DNA of 64,000 nt from Niallia circulans. GTDB taxonomy: Bacteria > Bacillota > Bacilli > Bacillales > Cytobacillaceae. A program made the position numbers and the translations under genes. The notes under the pieces are model-generated. The model was not told where the DNA came from. It did not search any database and saw only the letters and a program-made list of their open reading frames with translations. Each line of letters starts with the position of its first letter. Positions within the stretch are counted from its first letter, which is position 1. The stretch spans positions 682,001 through 746,000 of the forward strand of contig NZ_CP026031.1 of the NCBI RefSeq assembly GCF_003726095.1, written 5' to 3'. Shown in pieces: positions 52,301 to 60,617 of this stretch.

Positions 52301-52967
52301 AGAAGCCCGAAAAAAGGTAAAGCTCATTAAATTAGCTATGGAAGAACTAGGAACTGTAAATCTTGGGGCCATAGAGGAATACGAGCGAATCTCGGAAAGA
52401 TACGAATTCCTTCTTGAACAAAAAACAGATTTAGAAGAAGCGAAGGATACTCTTTATCAAGTAATCGATGAAATGGATGAGGAAATGAAAAATCGATTTG
52501 AGCAGACTTTCGAAGGGATTAAAGCTCATTTTGAAACGGTATTCCAAAGCTTATTTGGCGGAGGAAGTGCCGATTTAGTCTTAACAAATCCAGAAGATCT
52601 TTTAAATACAGGAGTAGAGATCGTAGCCCAGCCGCCAGGGAAAAAACTTCAAAATCTAAGTCTTTTATCTGGTGGAGAAAGAGCACTAACAGCAATTGCT
52701 TTATTATTCTCTATTCTAAAAGTAAGACCAGTTCCTTTCTGTATTTTGGATGAGGTGGAAGCGGCATTGGATGAAGCAAATGTATTCCGATTTAGTTCCT
52801 ATTTAAAACGCTACAGCCATGAAACACAATTTATTGTCATTACTCATCGCAAAGGGACAATGGAAGAAGCAGATGTTCTTTATGGGGTAACTATGCAAGA
52901 GTCAGGTGTTTCAAAGCTAGTTTCCGTTCGATTGAGCGAAACAAAGGAATTAGTTGCAAATGGATAA
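49398..52967 (+). CDS. smc: Chromosome segregation ATPase SMC
   Basis: Core subunit of the SMC-ScpAB condensin. 1189 aa: N-terminal Walker A GPNGSGKS (Lys37), QGKVEEILNSKAEDRRSIFEEAAGV, long coiled coils (about 165-500 and 675-1010), hinge domain (about 515-640, GIRGAVAELMQVPKEYSVSLEIALGG), and C-terminal signature LSGGERALTAIALLFS with Walker B FCILDEVEAALDEAN. GGGGTGAGG precedes the ATG. Confidence 0.98.
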   Translation: MFLKRLDVIGFKSFADRISVDFVPGVTAVVGPNGSGKSNITDAIRWVLGEQSAKSLRGSKMEDVIFSGSDSRKAVNFAEVTLTLENEDHFLPLDFHEVSVTRRVYRSGDSEFLINKQSCRLKDIIDLFMDSGLGREAFSIISQGKVEEILNSKAEDRRSIFEEAAGVLKYKTRKKKAEGKLVETQDNLNRVNDILHELESQVEPLKIQSSMAKEYLHHRENLESIEVALMVHDIEEAHERFEAISKQLETYKQEELKLSSMLQNKEAKMEEVKNEVAALDESIDDLQQVLLLVSEELEKLEGRKEVLKERKKNATQNRDQLEKSKVELQERVETLVLQKEEQQKLVHELQAESKAIEETLKANEKNLALFNENLEEKIEMLKSDYIEIVSNQAAAKNELNSVIQQLENHEKRTSQLDEENANFTNERMHIQEKKTKFMEKLKELSDELEKWSKQWQEKQSHFQGIEAKVQQVEKALYQSYQYAQQAKSRKEMLEELEDDYSGFFHGVKEVLKARGKSLQGIRGAVAELMQVPKEYSVSLEIALGGSMQHIVVETEQNGREAIAFLKKNGFGRATFLPMNVIKGKTLADSQLRLIQGHPSFIGVAADLINYDSQYREIIRSLLGNVVITKDLKGANEMAKILQYRSRFVTLEGEIVNPGGSMTGGAMKQKQASIITRKGELEELKKKIFEMDKTSLKLEEQLKKGKAALQAEESSIEEARLKVEDLRFQIQTWKDDLKEVEFEERAMNDKLSLYDRNKADSHQEQELLQQRRTVLQEKLEQQSKKLSELDKEIALVTEQKNKQTVSKESVVNTISDLRIQSAAKKEQLRHEKDKLAAIIQEHESTEEKWELVKEDLRLLSSEMSNSHSGEATLEEAAEQKLQEKQETIQLISLRREERLQKQMRLEELELETKEQRRLHRGIVQALKDEEVKLNRVDVELDTRLTNLREEYLLTYEGAKLDYPLTLEVEEARKKVKLIKLAMEELGTVNLGAIEEYERISERYEFLLEQKTDLEEAKDTLYQVIDEMDEEMKNRFEQTFEGIKAHFETVFQSLFGGGSADLVLTNPEDLLNTGVEIVAQPPGKKLQNLSLLSGGERALTAIALLFSILKVRPVPFCILDEVEAALDEANVFRFSSYLKRYSHETQFIVITHRKGTMEEADVLYGVTMQESGVSKLVSVRLSETKELVANG

Positions 52968-53137
52968 TTCTTTTATAGTTAGTTAGAAGCCTAATACGCT
53001 TTAAAAAACACTATTTCTTATTTCAATTCCGAGGCCTATTACTCTGTAAAGTTAAGGCCTTGGAAACTTTTAATGTTTACTTATAAAAAGTTTTTACATG
53101 TACATAACCATATTTTGTAACGAAAGAGGGGATAATA

Positions 53138-54127
53138 ATGAGCTTTTTTAAAAAGTTAAAAGAAAAAATGTCTCAGCAGACTACAACTGTAACGGAGAAG
53201 TTTAAAGAAGGTTTATCGAAAACGAGAAATAACTTTTCCGAAAAAGTGAATGAACTTGTGTCACGTTATCGAAAAGTAGATGAAGATTTTTTTGAAGAGC
53301 TGGAAGAAATTTTAATTGGAGCAGATGTTGGTTTCGAAACAGTTATGGAACTAATTGATGAGCTAAAAAAAGAAGTAAAAAGAAAAAACATCCAAGATCC
53401 AAAAGAAGTACAAGATGTAATTTCCGAAAAGCTAGTTGCTATTTATCAGAACGGGGAAGATCAATCCTCTACGATTAATATGCAAGCAGAAGGATTAACT
53501 GTGATCTTGTTTGTTGGCGTAAATGGAGTAGGGAAAACAACGACCATCGGTAAGCTTGCTCATAAGTATAAAGAAGAAGGAAAAAAAGTTTTGCTTGCTG
53601 CAGGCGATACCTTCCGTGCTGGAGCAATCGAACAGCTGGAGGTATGGGGAGAGCGCGTCGGTGTGGATGTCATTAAACATACAGAAGGCTCTGATCCAGC
53701 AGCAGTTATGTTTGATGCTGTACAGGCTGCTAAGTCTCGTCAAGCAGATATTCTTCTTTGTGATACAGCTGGAAGATTGCAGAATAAAGTCAATTTAATG
53801 AAGGAATTAGAAAAAGTAAAGCGAGTAATTGAACGAGAGGTCCCAGGTGCTCCGCACGAAGTTTTACTCGTGCTAGATGCAACTACTGGACAAAATGCAT
53901 TAGTGCAAGCTAAAACATTTAAAGAAACAACAAATGTAAGTGGCATTGTGCTAACAAAATTAGACGGAACAGCAAAGGGTGGAATTGTATTAGCAATCCG
54001 AAACGAATTACATATTCCAGTTAAATTTGTTGGTTTAGGTGAGAAAATGGACGATCTCCAAAGCTTCGATCCAGAAAAATATGTCTATGGTTTATTTTCA
54101 AACTTAGTAGAGCAAAGCGAAGAGTAA
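53138..54127 (+). CDS. ftsY: Signal recognition particle receptor FtsY
   Basis: SRP receptor GTPase docking ribosome-SRP complexes to the membrane. 329 aa: short basic N-terminal A/N region, P-loop GVNGVGKTTTIGKLA (about 125-140), DTFRAGAIEQL, DTAGRLQNKVNLM, TKLDGTAKGG and GLGEKMDDLQSFDP. AAGAGGGG precedes the ATG. A terminator follows and the usual ylxM-ffh do not come next. Confidence 0.98.
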   Translation: MSFFKKLKEKMSQQTTTVTEKFKEGLSKTRNNFSEKVNELVSRYRKVDEDFFEELEEILIGADVGFETVMELIDELKKEVKRKNIQDPKEVQDVISEKLVAIYQNGEDQSSTINMQAEGLTVILFVGVNGVGKTTTIGKLAHKYKEEGKKVLLAAGDTFRAGAIEQLEVWGERVGVDVIKHTEGSDPAAVMFDAVQAAKSRQADILLCDTAGRLQNKVNLMKELEKVKRVIEREVPGAPHEVLLVLDATTGQNALVQAKTFKETTNVSGIVLTKLDGTAKGGIVLAIRNELHIPVKFVGLGEKMDDLQSFDPEKYVYGLFSNLVEQSEE

Positions 54128-54143
54128 CAGTGAGTAGCTTGGA

Positions 54144-54180
54144 AAGATGTCGTTAAGGAAGCTTTACGACATCTTTTTTT
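54144..54180 (+). terminator. Terminator after ftsY
   Basis: AAGATGTCGT / ACGACATCTT perfect 10-bp stem with a 12-nt loop and T7 tail. Confidence 0.93.
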
Positions 54181-54272
54181 GTAAATGAATGTTAAATTAT
54201 TGCAAAGACGTAATAAAAATAAGGATAAGAAGAATAATAAAAGTAATATCTTTTTTTTCGGAGGGAAAACGT

Positions 54273-54539
54273 TTGATTATTCAAAGCGTTGTTTTGCTTA
54301 TTCTTATTGGAGGCGTTGTCTTAACAGTAAAAGGCCATCTTGTTCAGCATCATGCTTATGCTCGACTAGGTGATTCCTTGCCAGCAAAAAAATTCACAGA
54401 AGCAGAAGGAGAAAATCTGCTCACGATAGAAGAAGAAAACCTATTTTTAAGCAGCTTATCAGGCCTGCGCATGAAAATAATTGGTGCAATTTTAATAGCG
54501 ATTCCATCCAGTATCCTTATCCTTTTTCATTTAAACTAG
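54273..54539 (+). CDS. Small two-TM membrane protein, unrecognised
   Basis: 88 residues if it starts at the TTG at 54273, which I prefer because GGAGGG lies 7 nt upstream and the protein then begins directly with a membrane helix (LIIQSVVLLILIGGVVLTVKG). A second helix is at the C terminus (MKIIGAILIAIPSSILILF). A charged central loop of about 40 residues lies between. A longer in-frame start at 54189 would add a basic segment without a ribosome binding site. It stands alone between two terminators. No family recognised. Confidence 0.7.
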   Translation: MIIQSVVLLILIGGVVLTVKGHLVQHHAYARLGDSLPAKKFTEAEGENLLTIEEENLFLSSLSGLRMKIIGAILIAIPSSILILFHLN

Positions 54540-54901
54540 CATATGTTCAAAGTTAGTTCAATTGCCTTTAAAGATTGAATGAAAGCGAAATGAATATTTT
54601 ACAAAAATACTAACACTGATAATTATAAAACAATATTAAACTCAAACTTCTGTTAAAAGGTTAACAGAAGTTTTTTTATGCTTCCAAAAAAATAGCTTCC
54701 AATACATAAAACAATTCTAACAGTCTCTTCGTCTAATGAAGGAGAGGCAAGTATTAAGTAATATCCAAAAAACATATGTATAAAATGCTCTAAATAGTGT
54801 AAAATTACATTATAATATTTTTGGTATTTACTGTAGGGAGGAAACCACTGCCAATCGTTAATTAATTAGAACCAAAAAATAGAAAATGGGGGAAACAAAG
54901 T
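54540..54901 (+). other. Intergenic region upstream of the MoxR/ABC cluster
   Basis: Contains a strong terminator (listed) and, at 54811-54816, a perfect TATAAT about 90 nt before the first gene; no TTGACA-like -35 is found at the right distance. The TTG start of the next gene has GGGGGAAA upstream. Confidence 0.5.
54644..54677 (+). terminator. Terminator after the small membrane protein gene
   Basis: AAACTTCTGTTAA-AAGG-TTAACAGAAGTTT perfect stem with T7 tail. Confidence 0.93.
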
Positions 54902-57247
54902 TTGCGAAAAGTAAAAAAAGTGATAATTATATGTTTTATCTTGTTATTGGCCACTACTTTTATTGTCAAAGAAGCAAATGCCGCTTCTACTGACACCATA
55001 AAAATCACAACAGAGGCTGGATTTGCTGGTAAGGTAATGGATGGAAAAGGATTTCAATTAAAAATTATACTGGAAAATAGTGGAGAAGACTTTAAAGGAG
55101 ATTTATTAATTCCCTATTCTCCAAGCTATGAAGCGGGAGGACAAACATTAGTATCTGTCGATATACCGGCAAATAGTAAGAAGACCTATATGGCCACAAT
55201 CCCTGGGATTTCTTCTGATACAGACTATGCTAACAAAAAGATGAAATTATATCGCGGAAGTTGGCAGAATGGCGATGAAGTAACTTTTACTGGAGTAAAA
55301 GAAGTGAGGGTAAATCTTATCCCTGAACAGGCTTTAGGTATACTTACTGATCAATATGATAAATTTAAAGATTTAAGAAAGCTGCCTAGTAATTCCATTT
55401 ATACAACGGAAATGATCAAAGAAGAAATACCTGATCAGGCATTAGCGCTTGAAACAATAAGCTATCTGCTGGTTGATCAATTTTCACTGAGTGAATTAAC
55501 GGATGAGCAGCAGCAAGCAATAAAAAAATGGATTGAAAATGGAGGTATTTTGATTACTGGTGCACAACCAAATGGAAAGCAAGCATACGGTCAGTTAGAA
55601 ACATCGATGCCGCTAGCACTTGGCAAAAAAGAAGCTTTTTCCTTGGCGGTTCTAGACACAAAAAATAAACAGCAAGCGAAAATAGATGGTTATCAATCTA
55701 CCTTAATAGAAGGCGCAGAAGCAATTGTTTTACATAATGACCAGCCGATTATGGCGAAAAAGGAGCTCGGTGAAGGAAAAATTATACAAGCTTCCTTTTC
55801 ACTTAGTGATCCCAGTTTTCTTGGCTGGTCCGGATTTAATAGTTGGGTAGAAAAAATACTATTAGCTGAAAGTTCGCAGCATGCCAATAATTCTCAATAT
55901 AACAGTAACCCGATTGGTGATCTTTATAATAGTTTTGTGCAGGCAAATGAATATTTCGAGAGCTCTACTATATCCACAAGTATCTTATTAATTATTTTGG
56001 CAGGTTATTTGCTCGTTATTGTGCCGATTTTATACGTTGTGTTAAAAAGAATCGACAAACGAGAGCATGCTTGGTGGATTATTCCGAGCTTATCGATTCT
56101 TTTATCGATTGCAGTGTTCCTAACGGGTGCAAAGGATAAAATAAGAAATCCGCAATTTAATGAAATGGGTGTCTATCAATATAGCAATAACTATTTATCT
56201 GGATATCAAGCTACAACTCTTTTATCGAATAAATCTGGTGATTTTACGTTAATGTATGATAAAAATTTGTATACTCCTATTCCTTTTGCAGGATATGGAG
56301 AATTACAGATGAAGGCCGTTACCAAGGAAAAAGTAAAAAAGAATGAAATGATTTTTCCGGATGTAGAGTATTGGTCCAGTCGTACTATGTACGGCAAGTC
56401 CAGTATCCCGGTAGAAGGTGGATTCAGTCATAAGTTTGAAACAACAGAAAAAGAGATTACTGGTTCCATAACCAATCATTTTCCATATGCTTTCTCCAAC
56501 CTATTTATATGGTCGGGAACGGAAAAAATCGAATTAGGTTCGCTTGCTGCTGGAGAAACAAAAAAAATTAAGGTTTCTCGTAAGCATAAGTATTTTTCTA
56601 AACCATCTGATTCGAATCAAGGTTCCTATGTTTATGATTACAATGGAAATGATTTAAATGAATATAGAGAATTAGTTGCTTCAGGATTGGTGTTGAATAC
56701 GGAGTATTTTAAGACTGTGACAACTGGAGATCCATTATTAATTGGAATTACAAATGAGGATATCATTAAGGTTGGTTTAACAAGTGGAAAGGTAACAAAG
56801 AACAGCACTAATTTAATAATGGAGCCTCTTACAATAGCCAATAATTTTCCTGGGCCTTTTACCTTGAATGAAGGAGATATGTACCAGAAACTAGCAGTAA
56901 TTAAAGGAACTGTCTATAATCAGAATTTCCAAGAAAATGATTTTACGTTAGAAGATGGGGAGTATCTCTATACACTTGGAATTCCGAAATCTTATGAAGA
57001 TAGCTCGATTGCTTTTGAATCTATTACGATACAAGCAAGCGGAACTCCAGGTGTGAAATACAGTATTTATAATAAACGCACAGGAAATTATGAAGAAGTA
57101 AAAAATCTTTTCAAATTGGAGAAACAAAAGATTGCCGACTATTTGGATGGAAATAGGAAAATTACGCTGAAGGTGAATAAAGCAACAAATGGTGACCCAT
57201 ACATGCAATTGCCATCTGTTAAGGTGAAAGGAGAGATAAAAGAATGA
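54902..57247 (+). CDS. Secreted/membrane protein with amidotransferase-like region, first gene of the MoxR/ABC cluster
   Basis: 781 aa. Signal peptide at residues 1-28 (KKVIIICFILLLATTFIV, then ANA-AS), an Ig/CARDB-like beta segment (about 30-140: GKGFQLKIILENSGEDFKGD, VSVDIPANSKKTYMATIPG), a region resembling the class I glutamine-amidotransferase fold used by BatA-type proteins (about 180-320: YLLVDQFSLSELTDEQQQAIKKW, NGGILITGAQP), two adjacent TM helices (about 360-381 and 390-410) and a large C-terminal extracellular beta-rich domain. The TTG start follows GGGGGAAAC. Ends as ATGA with the ABC ATPase. Function unknown; probably the surface-exposed part of the system. Confidence 0.8.
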   Translation: MRKVKKVIIICFILLLATTFIVKEANAASTDTIKITTEAGFAGKVMDGKGFQLKIILENSGEDFKGDLLIPYSPSYEAGGQTLVSVDIPANSKKTYMATIPGISSDTDYANKKMKLYRGSWQNGDEVTFTGVKEVRVNLIPEQALGILTDQYDKFKDLRKLPSNSIYTTEMIKEEIPDQALALETISYLLVDQFSLSELTDEQQQAIKKWIENGGILITGAQPNGKQAYGQLETSMPLALGKKEAFSLAVLDTKNKQQAKIDGYQSTLIEGAEAIVLHNDQPIMAKKELGEGKIIQASFSLSDPSFLGWSGFNSWVEKILLAESSQHANNSQYNSNPIGDLYNSFVQANEYFESSTISTSILLIILAGYLLVIVPILYVVLKRIDKREHAWWIIPSLSILLSIAVFLTGAKDKIRNPQFNEMGVYQYSNNYLSGYQATTLLSNKSGDFTLMYDKNLYTPIPFAGYGELQMKAVTKEKVKKNEMIFPDVEYWSSRTMYGKSSIPVEGGFSHKFETTEKEITGSITNHFPYAFSNLFIWSGTEKIELGSLAAGETKKIKVSRKHKYFSKPSDSNQGSYVYDYNGNDLNEYRELVASGLVLNTEYFKTVTTGDPLLIGITNEDIIKVGLTSGKVTKNSTNLIMEPLTIANNFPGPFTLNEGDMYQKLAVIKGTVYNQNFQENDFTLEDGEYLYTLGIPKSYEDSSIAFESITIQASGTPGVKYSIYNKRTGNYEEVKNLFKLEKQKIADYLDGNRKITLKVNKATNGDPYMQLPSVKVKGEIKE

Positions 57248-58176
57248 TAGAAATTAAAGGTCTTTCCAAGAAGTATGGAAAGTTTACAGCACTTGAACCA
57301 TTAGATTTACAGATTGAAGCAGGATGTGTGTTTGGGTTTGTCGGCCAGAACGGAGCTGGTAAATCTACGACCTTCTCTATTCTTGCTACTTTATTAGCAC
57401 CTACTTCTGGAACAGCAACGATAAATGGGGCTGATATTATTAAACAGCCGAAAGAGGTTAGAAAACAGTTAGGATATATGCCTGATTTCTTTGGTGTTTA
57501 TGATCAGTTAAAAGCAGAAGAATACTTAGATTTTTATGGTGCTAGCTATGGAATTTCAGCTGCGCAAAGAGAAAAGTTAATTCCGCAGCTGTTAGAGCTA
57601 GTAAATCTTTCTCATAAGCGAAAAGAATATGTTGATCTTTTATCGCGAGGAATGAAACAAAGACTTTGTCTTGCGAGAAGTTTAATCCATGATCCAGCAG
57701 TTCTTATTCTAGACGAGCCAGCATCTGGATTGGATCCACGGGCACGCATTGAAATGCGGGAGATTTTAAAAGAATTAAAGAATATGGGAAAGACTATTCT
57801 TATCTCTTCACATATCTTGCCAGAACTAGCAGAAATGTGTGATGTCATTGGAATTCTGGATCAAGGAAAATTAGTGGCACAAGGAACGGTTTCAGCTATT
57901 CAACAGCAATTACAGAGTGAAAAAATCATTAGTGTAAAAACATTTGATATACAAAAAACGATTGAATTTTTGGAGGAAAGTCCACGAATTTCAAAGATAG
58001 AAGTGCTGGAAGATGGCAAAGTAATTCAGTTCCTCTTTAAAGGTGGAGATAAAGCGCAGCAAGAATTATTAAAAACAGCGATTCAAAAAGAAATTCCGAT
58101 TATTAGTTTTTCAGAAATGGAGAGCAATTTAGAGGATGTCTTTATGGAGATTACAAAGGAGGTTGAATTCTCTTGA
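57244..58176 (+). CDS. ABC transporter ATP-binding protein
   Basis: 310-aa ATPase of the CcmA/NatA type: Walker A GQNGAGKSTTFS, Q-loop YMPDFFGVYDQ, signature LSRGMKQRLCLARSL (LSGGQ variant with Arg), Walker B VLILDEPASGLDP and the H-loop ILISSH. The C-terminal extension of about 80 aa is typical for exporters with ABC-2 permeases. Coupled by ATGA overlaps to both neighbours; the next gene is its permease. Confidence 0.92.
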   Translation: MIEIKGLSKKYGKFTALEPLDLQIEAGCVFGFVGQNGAGKSTTFSILATLLAPTSGTATINGADIIKQPKEVRKQLGYMPDFFGVYDQLKAEEYLDFYGASYGISAAQREKLIPQLLELVNLSHKRKEYVDLLSRGMKQRLCLARSLIHDPAVLILDEPASGLDPRARIEMREILKELKNMGKTILISSHILPELAEMCDVIGILDQGKLVAQGTVSAIQQQLQSEKIISVKTFDIQKTIEFLEESPRISKIEVLEDGKVIQFLFKGGDKAQQELLKTAIQKEIPIISFSEMESNLEDVFMEITKEVEFS

Positions 58177-59018
58177 AAGCTTATTTCATGAATCCAGTAT
58201 TAAATAAAGAGTTAAAGCTACGTTTTCGTTCAGGAAAAACATTTGTCGGAATTCTGTTTTATCTACTTGCGCTTACCTTGCTGATGGTTGCTTTAATGTA
58301 TGTACTCAGAACCTCGAGCCCAAATGGATTTTTTAAGCCGCAGGAGAGCCGCTTGATGTTTATGTTTTTGGCGTTTGTTCAATTAGGATTAGTTTTATTT
58401 ATTACACCAGGACTGACAGGTGGGGTGATTAGTAGTGAAAGGGAAAGACAAACCTTAAGTATTCTTTTAACAACCACTCAAAGCAGCTTTACGATTATTC
58501 TCGGCAAATTGCTTTCGTCCATTTCGTACTTAGTACTATTAATTTTAGCAAGTCTTCCGATATACAGTTTTGTGTTTTTATATGGGGGGATTTCGCCAAC
58601 GCAGTTAACACAAGTATTTTTCTTCAGTTTATTTACAATGCTTGTCATTGGCAGTTTCGGGGTTTTATTTTCAACCCTCATACGCAAAACAATTGTTAGT
58701 ATGGTGACAACCTATAGTGTTGCGTTATTTATTGTGGCTGGAACGGCAGTTATTTCTCTTATTCTTTTTCAAATAGCGAATATTCATGCTGCTTCGACTC
58801 CTGCAAAAGTACCTTCTGTATACTTTAGTGCCATGTTTAATCCTGGTATTGTGCTAGCAGATATATTTGAACCAACTGTTTCTGAACAAATTAAAGAATT
58901 GACAGGCATTAAGTTTCCGATTTGGGCTGCCCATCTTATTACTTATTGTATTGTGATTGCATTGTCATTAACAATTAGTGTTCGTAATTTACGTGCTAAT
59001 ATGAAAAAGGGAAGTTGA
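58173..59018 (+). CDS. ABC-2 type transporter permease
   Basis: 281 aa with about six membrane helices (VGILFYLLALTLLMVALMYV; MFMFLAFVQLGLVLFITPGL; the 120-175 and 180-215 regions; C-terminal helix). The conserved GGVISSERERQTLSILLTTT stretch after TM2 is the coupling region of ABC-2 permeases such as GldF-like subunits. Pairs with the ATPase just upstream. Confidence 0.88.
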   Translation: MKAYFMNPVLNKELKLRFRSGKTFVGILFYLLALTLLMVALMYVLRTSSPNGFFKPQESRLMFMFLAFVQLGLVLFITPGLTGGVISSERERQTLSILLTTTQSSFTIILGKLLSSISYLVLLILASLPIYSFVFLYGGISPTQLTQVFFFSLFTMLVIGSFGVLFSTLIRKTIVSMVTTYSVALFIVAGTAVISLILFQIANIHAASTPAKVPSVYFSAMFNPGIVLADIFEPTVSEQIKELTGIKFPIWAAHLITYCIVIALSLTISVRNLRANMKKGS

Positions 59019-59025
59019 TAAGTTT

Positions 59026-60609
59026 ATGGAAAATCTTCAGCAGTATAAGGAATTGCTCAAACCAGTAAGAAAATCTATTGCTAGAGAGTTGCTTGCAAAA
59101 GAGCTATGCCTATTACTAGCACTTTTAGGAGGAGGATTTCTCCTCCTTTCCATAATGGCGTATCTTTTTATTCTGCCTTTTTTGTTGTACTATCTCTTCG
59201 CGGTGTTTTGTGTTGGTGTTTCCATCTTTCTCATTCGCTTATGGAGAAAATGGCCAACAGAAAAACAAGCGGTAAAACTATATAATCAATTTGTTGCCGA
59301 TGATTATGCAACGACGGCCTTTTCCTATCTACATAGTGAAGGTGCGGTCGAACAAGTAGTTGTAAAACAAGCGATAGCGCAAATGACAGAGAAACAATTA
59401 GCTGTATTAAGCCGAAAGAAAAGATATATTTATCCGAAATTTATTCTTTCAGGAATGGTATGTTTCATCATTTGTCTACTGTTACAGTTTTTTCCATCAG
59501 CTAATATGGAAGCTGCCAAGAAAAAAGAGAATGAGATAAAAACGATCGCTAAAGCGGAAAAGGAATTAGAAAAAGCGATAAAAAAAGAAACAGATAAACA
59601 GGTGAGAAAAGAGCTAAAACAAATCCAAAAGCAATTAGAAAAGAAGGAAACGGTAGAAAAAACCTTTGCAGAATTGGAAAAACAAGCGAAAGAGCTTCAG
59701 CTGCAAAAGAGAAAGATCCAAGAGAAAAGCAAGGAACGCCAACAGATAGAATCGATGCTGAATGAGACTGGTTTGAAGTCTCTCTCTAAGGCTATCTCAG
59801 AGAAAGATAAGGAAGCAGTACAGAAGGAATTACAAAAAGCAAACGAACAATATAAACGATTAACAGATCAACAAAAAGATGCTCTCAATCAATTGACAGG
59901 TGCAAATAAGCAATTATCAGAAGAGCAGTTTCAACAGCTATTAAAGCAAATGGATGAATTGCTGAGTAATGAGGAATTGCTGCAACAATTAGAAACTGTG
60001 CAAACAGAACTTGCTCAGGTTGGGAAGAAGCTGGAGGATGAAAGTCTAGCAAATGGAATAACGATCCCTAAGTCTCGTACGGTTGCCAAAGGCTCCAGTA
60101 ATAATGATACAACTTCCTTAGGAGAGACAACTACCAGTGGTCAGCAAGGGAAGAATGATAAGGGCAATTCAACAAATGGAAATAATGATTCTTCCAGCTC
60201 AGGCAACGGTTCAGGCAATAGTAATGGATCAGGATCAGGCTCTGGAAATGGCTCTGATTCCAGTTCAGGTTCGGGTTCAGGTTCAGGCAATGGTGCTGGT
60301 GGATCAGGGAATGGGAATGGCTCAGGAGCTGGATTCGGAAGCGGTAGCAGAGAGTTATTAACAGTACCGGAAAAAGTGGTTGGAAAAGATAATGTCGAAG
60401 TGGATTCAGGTAAATTAGGCAATGGCAAGCAAGGTCAGATGACAGAAGGGGAGGGTCCAGTTTTAAAAGGGAATATTCGTCCGTATGAACAGGTATTTTC
60501 AGAATATGAAGCTTCTTACAGGGAAAGTACTTCAAGATATAAATTGCCAAATGACTTAGAAAATATTGTAAAGAACTATTTTACTGATATCAAACCAAAT
60601 GAAAAGTAG
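59026..60609 (+). CDS. Coiled-coil membrane protein with Ser/Gly/Asn-rich linker
   Basis: 527 aa. Two hydrophobic segments near residues 27-75 and one at about 147-165, then a Lys/Glu/Gln-rich coiled coil (about 170-345), a low-complexity Ser-Gly-Asn linker (about 385-440) and a conserved-looking C-terminal tail PYEQVFSEYEASYRES ... LPNDLENIVKNYFTDIKP. Tails of the type PxxEVYxEYRxxA...LPxxLxxLVRxYFxxLxP occur in proteins encoded beside MoxR/DUF58/VWA genes, so this probably is the partner protein of that module. No enzymatic motif seen. Confidence 0.78.
   Translation: MENLQQYKELLKPVRKSIARELLAKELCLLLALLGGGFLLLSIMAYLFILPFLLYYLFAVFCVGVSIFLIRLWRKWPTEKQAVKLYNQFVADDYATTAFSYLHSEGAVEQVVVKQAIAQMTEKQLAVLSRKKRYIYPKFILSGMVCFIICLLLQFFPSANMEAAKKKENEIKTIAKAEKELEKAIKKETDKQVRKELKQIQKQLEKKETVEKTFAELEKQAKELQLQKRKIQEKSKERQQIESMLNETGLKSLSKAISEKDKEAVQKELQKANEQYKRLTDQQKDALNQLTGANKQLSEEQFQQLLKQMDELLSNEELLQQLETVQTELAQVGKKLEDESLANGITIPKSRTVAKGSSNNDTTSLGETTTSGQQGKNDKGNSTNGNNDSSSSGNGSGNSNGSGSGSGNGSDSSSGSGSGSGNGAGGSGNGNGSGAGFGSGSRELLTVPEKVVGKDNVEVDSGKLGNGKQGQMTEGEGPVLKGNIRPYEQVFSEYEASYRESTSRYKLPNDLENIVKNYFTDIKPNEK
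60170..60350 (+). repeat. In-frame low-complexity Ser/Gly/Asn codon repeats
   Basis: Tandemly varied TCAGG-C/T and GGNTCAGGN words encode SGNGSGN-type repeats inside the 527-aa gene. The tract is prone to slippage and produces long spurious open frames in the other five frames. Confidence 0.85.
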
Positions 60610-60617
60610 GGGAAAAG

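Noticed and set aside
60131..60550. Long antisense and alternative frames opposite the 527-aa protein gene
   Set aside because: They arise from the Ser/Gly/Asn codon repeats, which keep several frames open.
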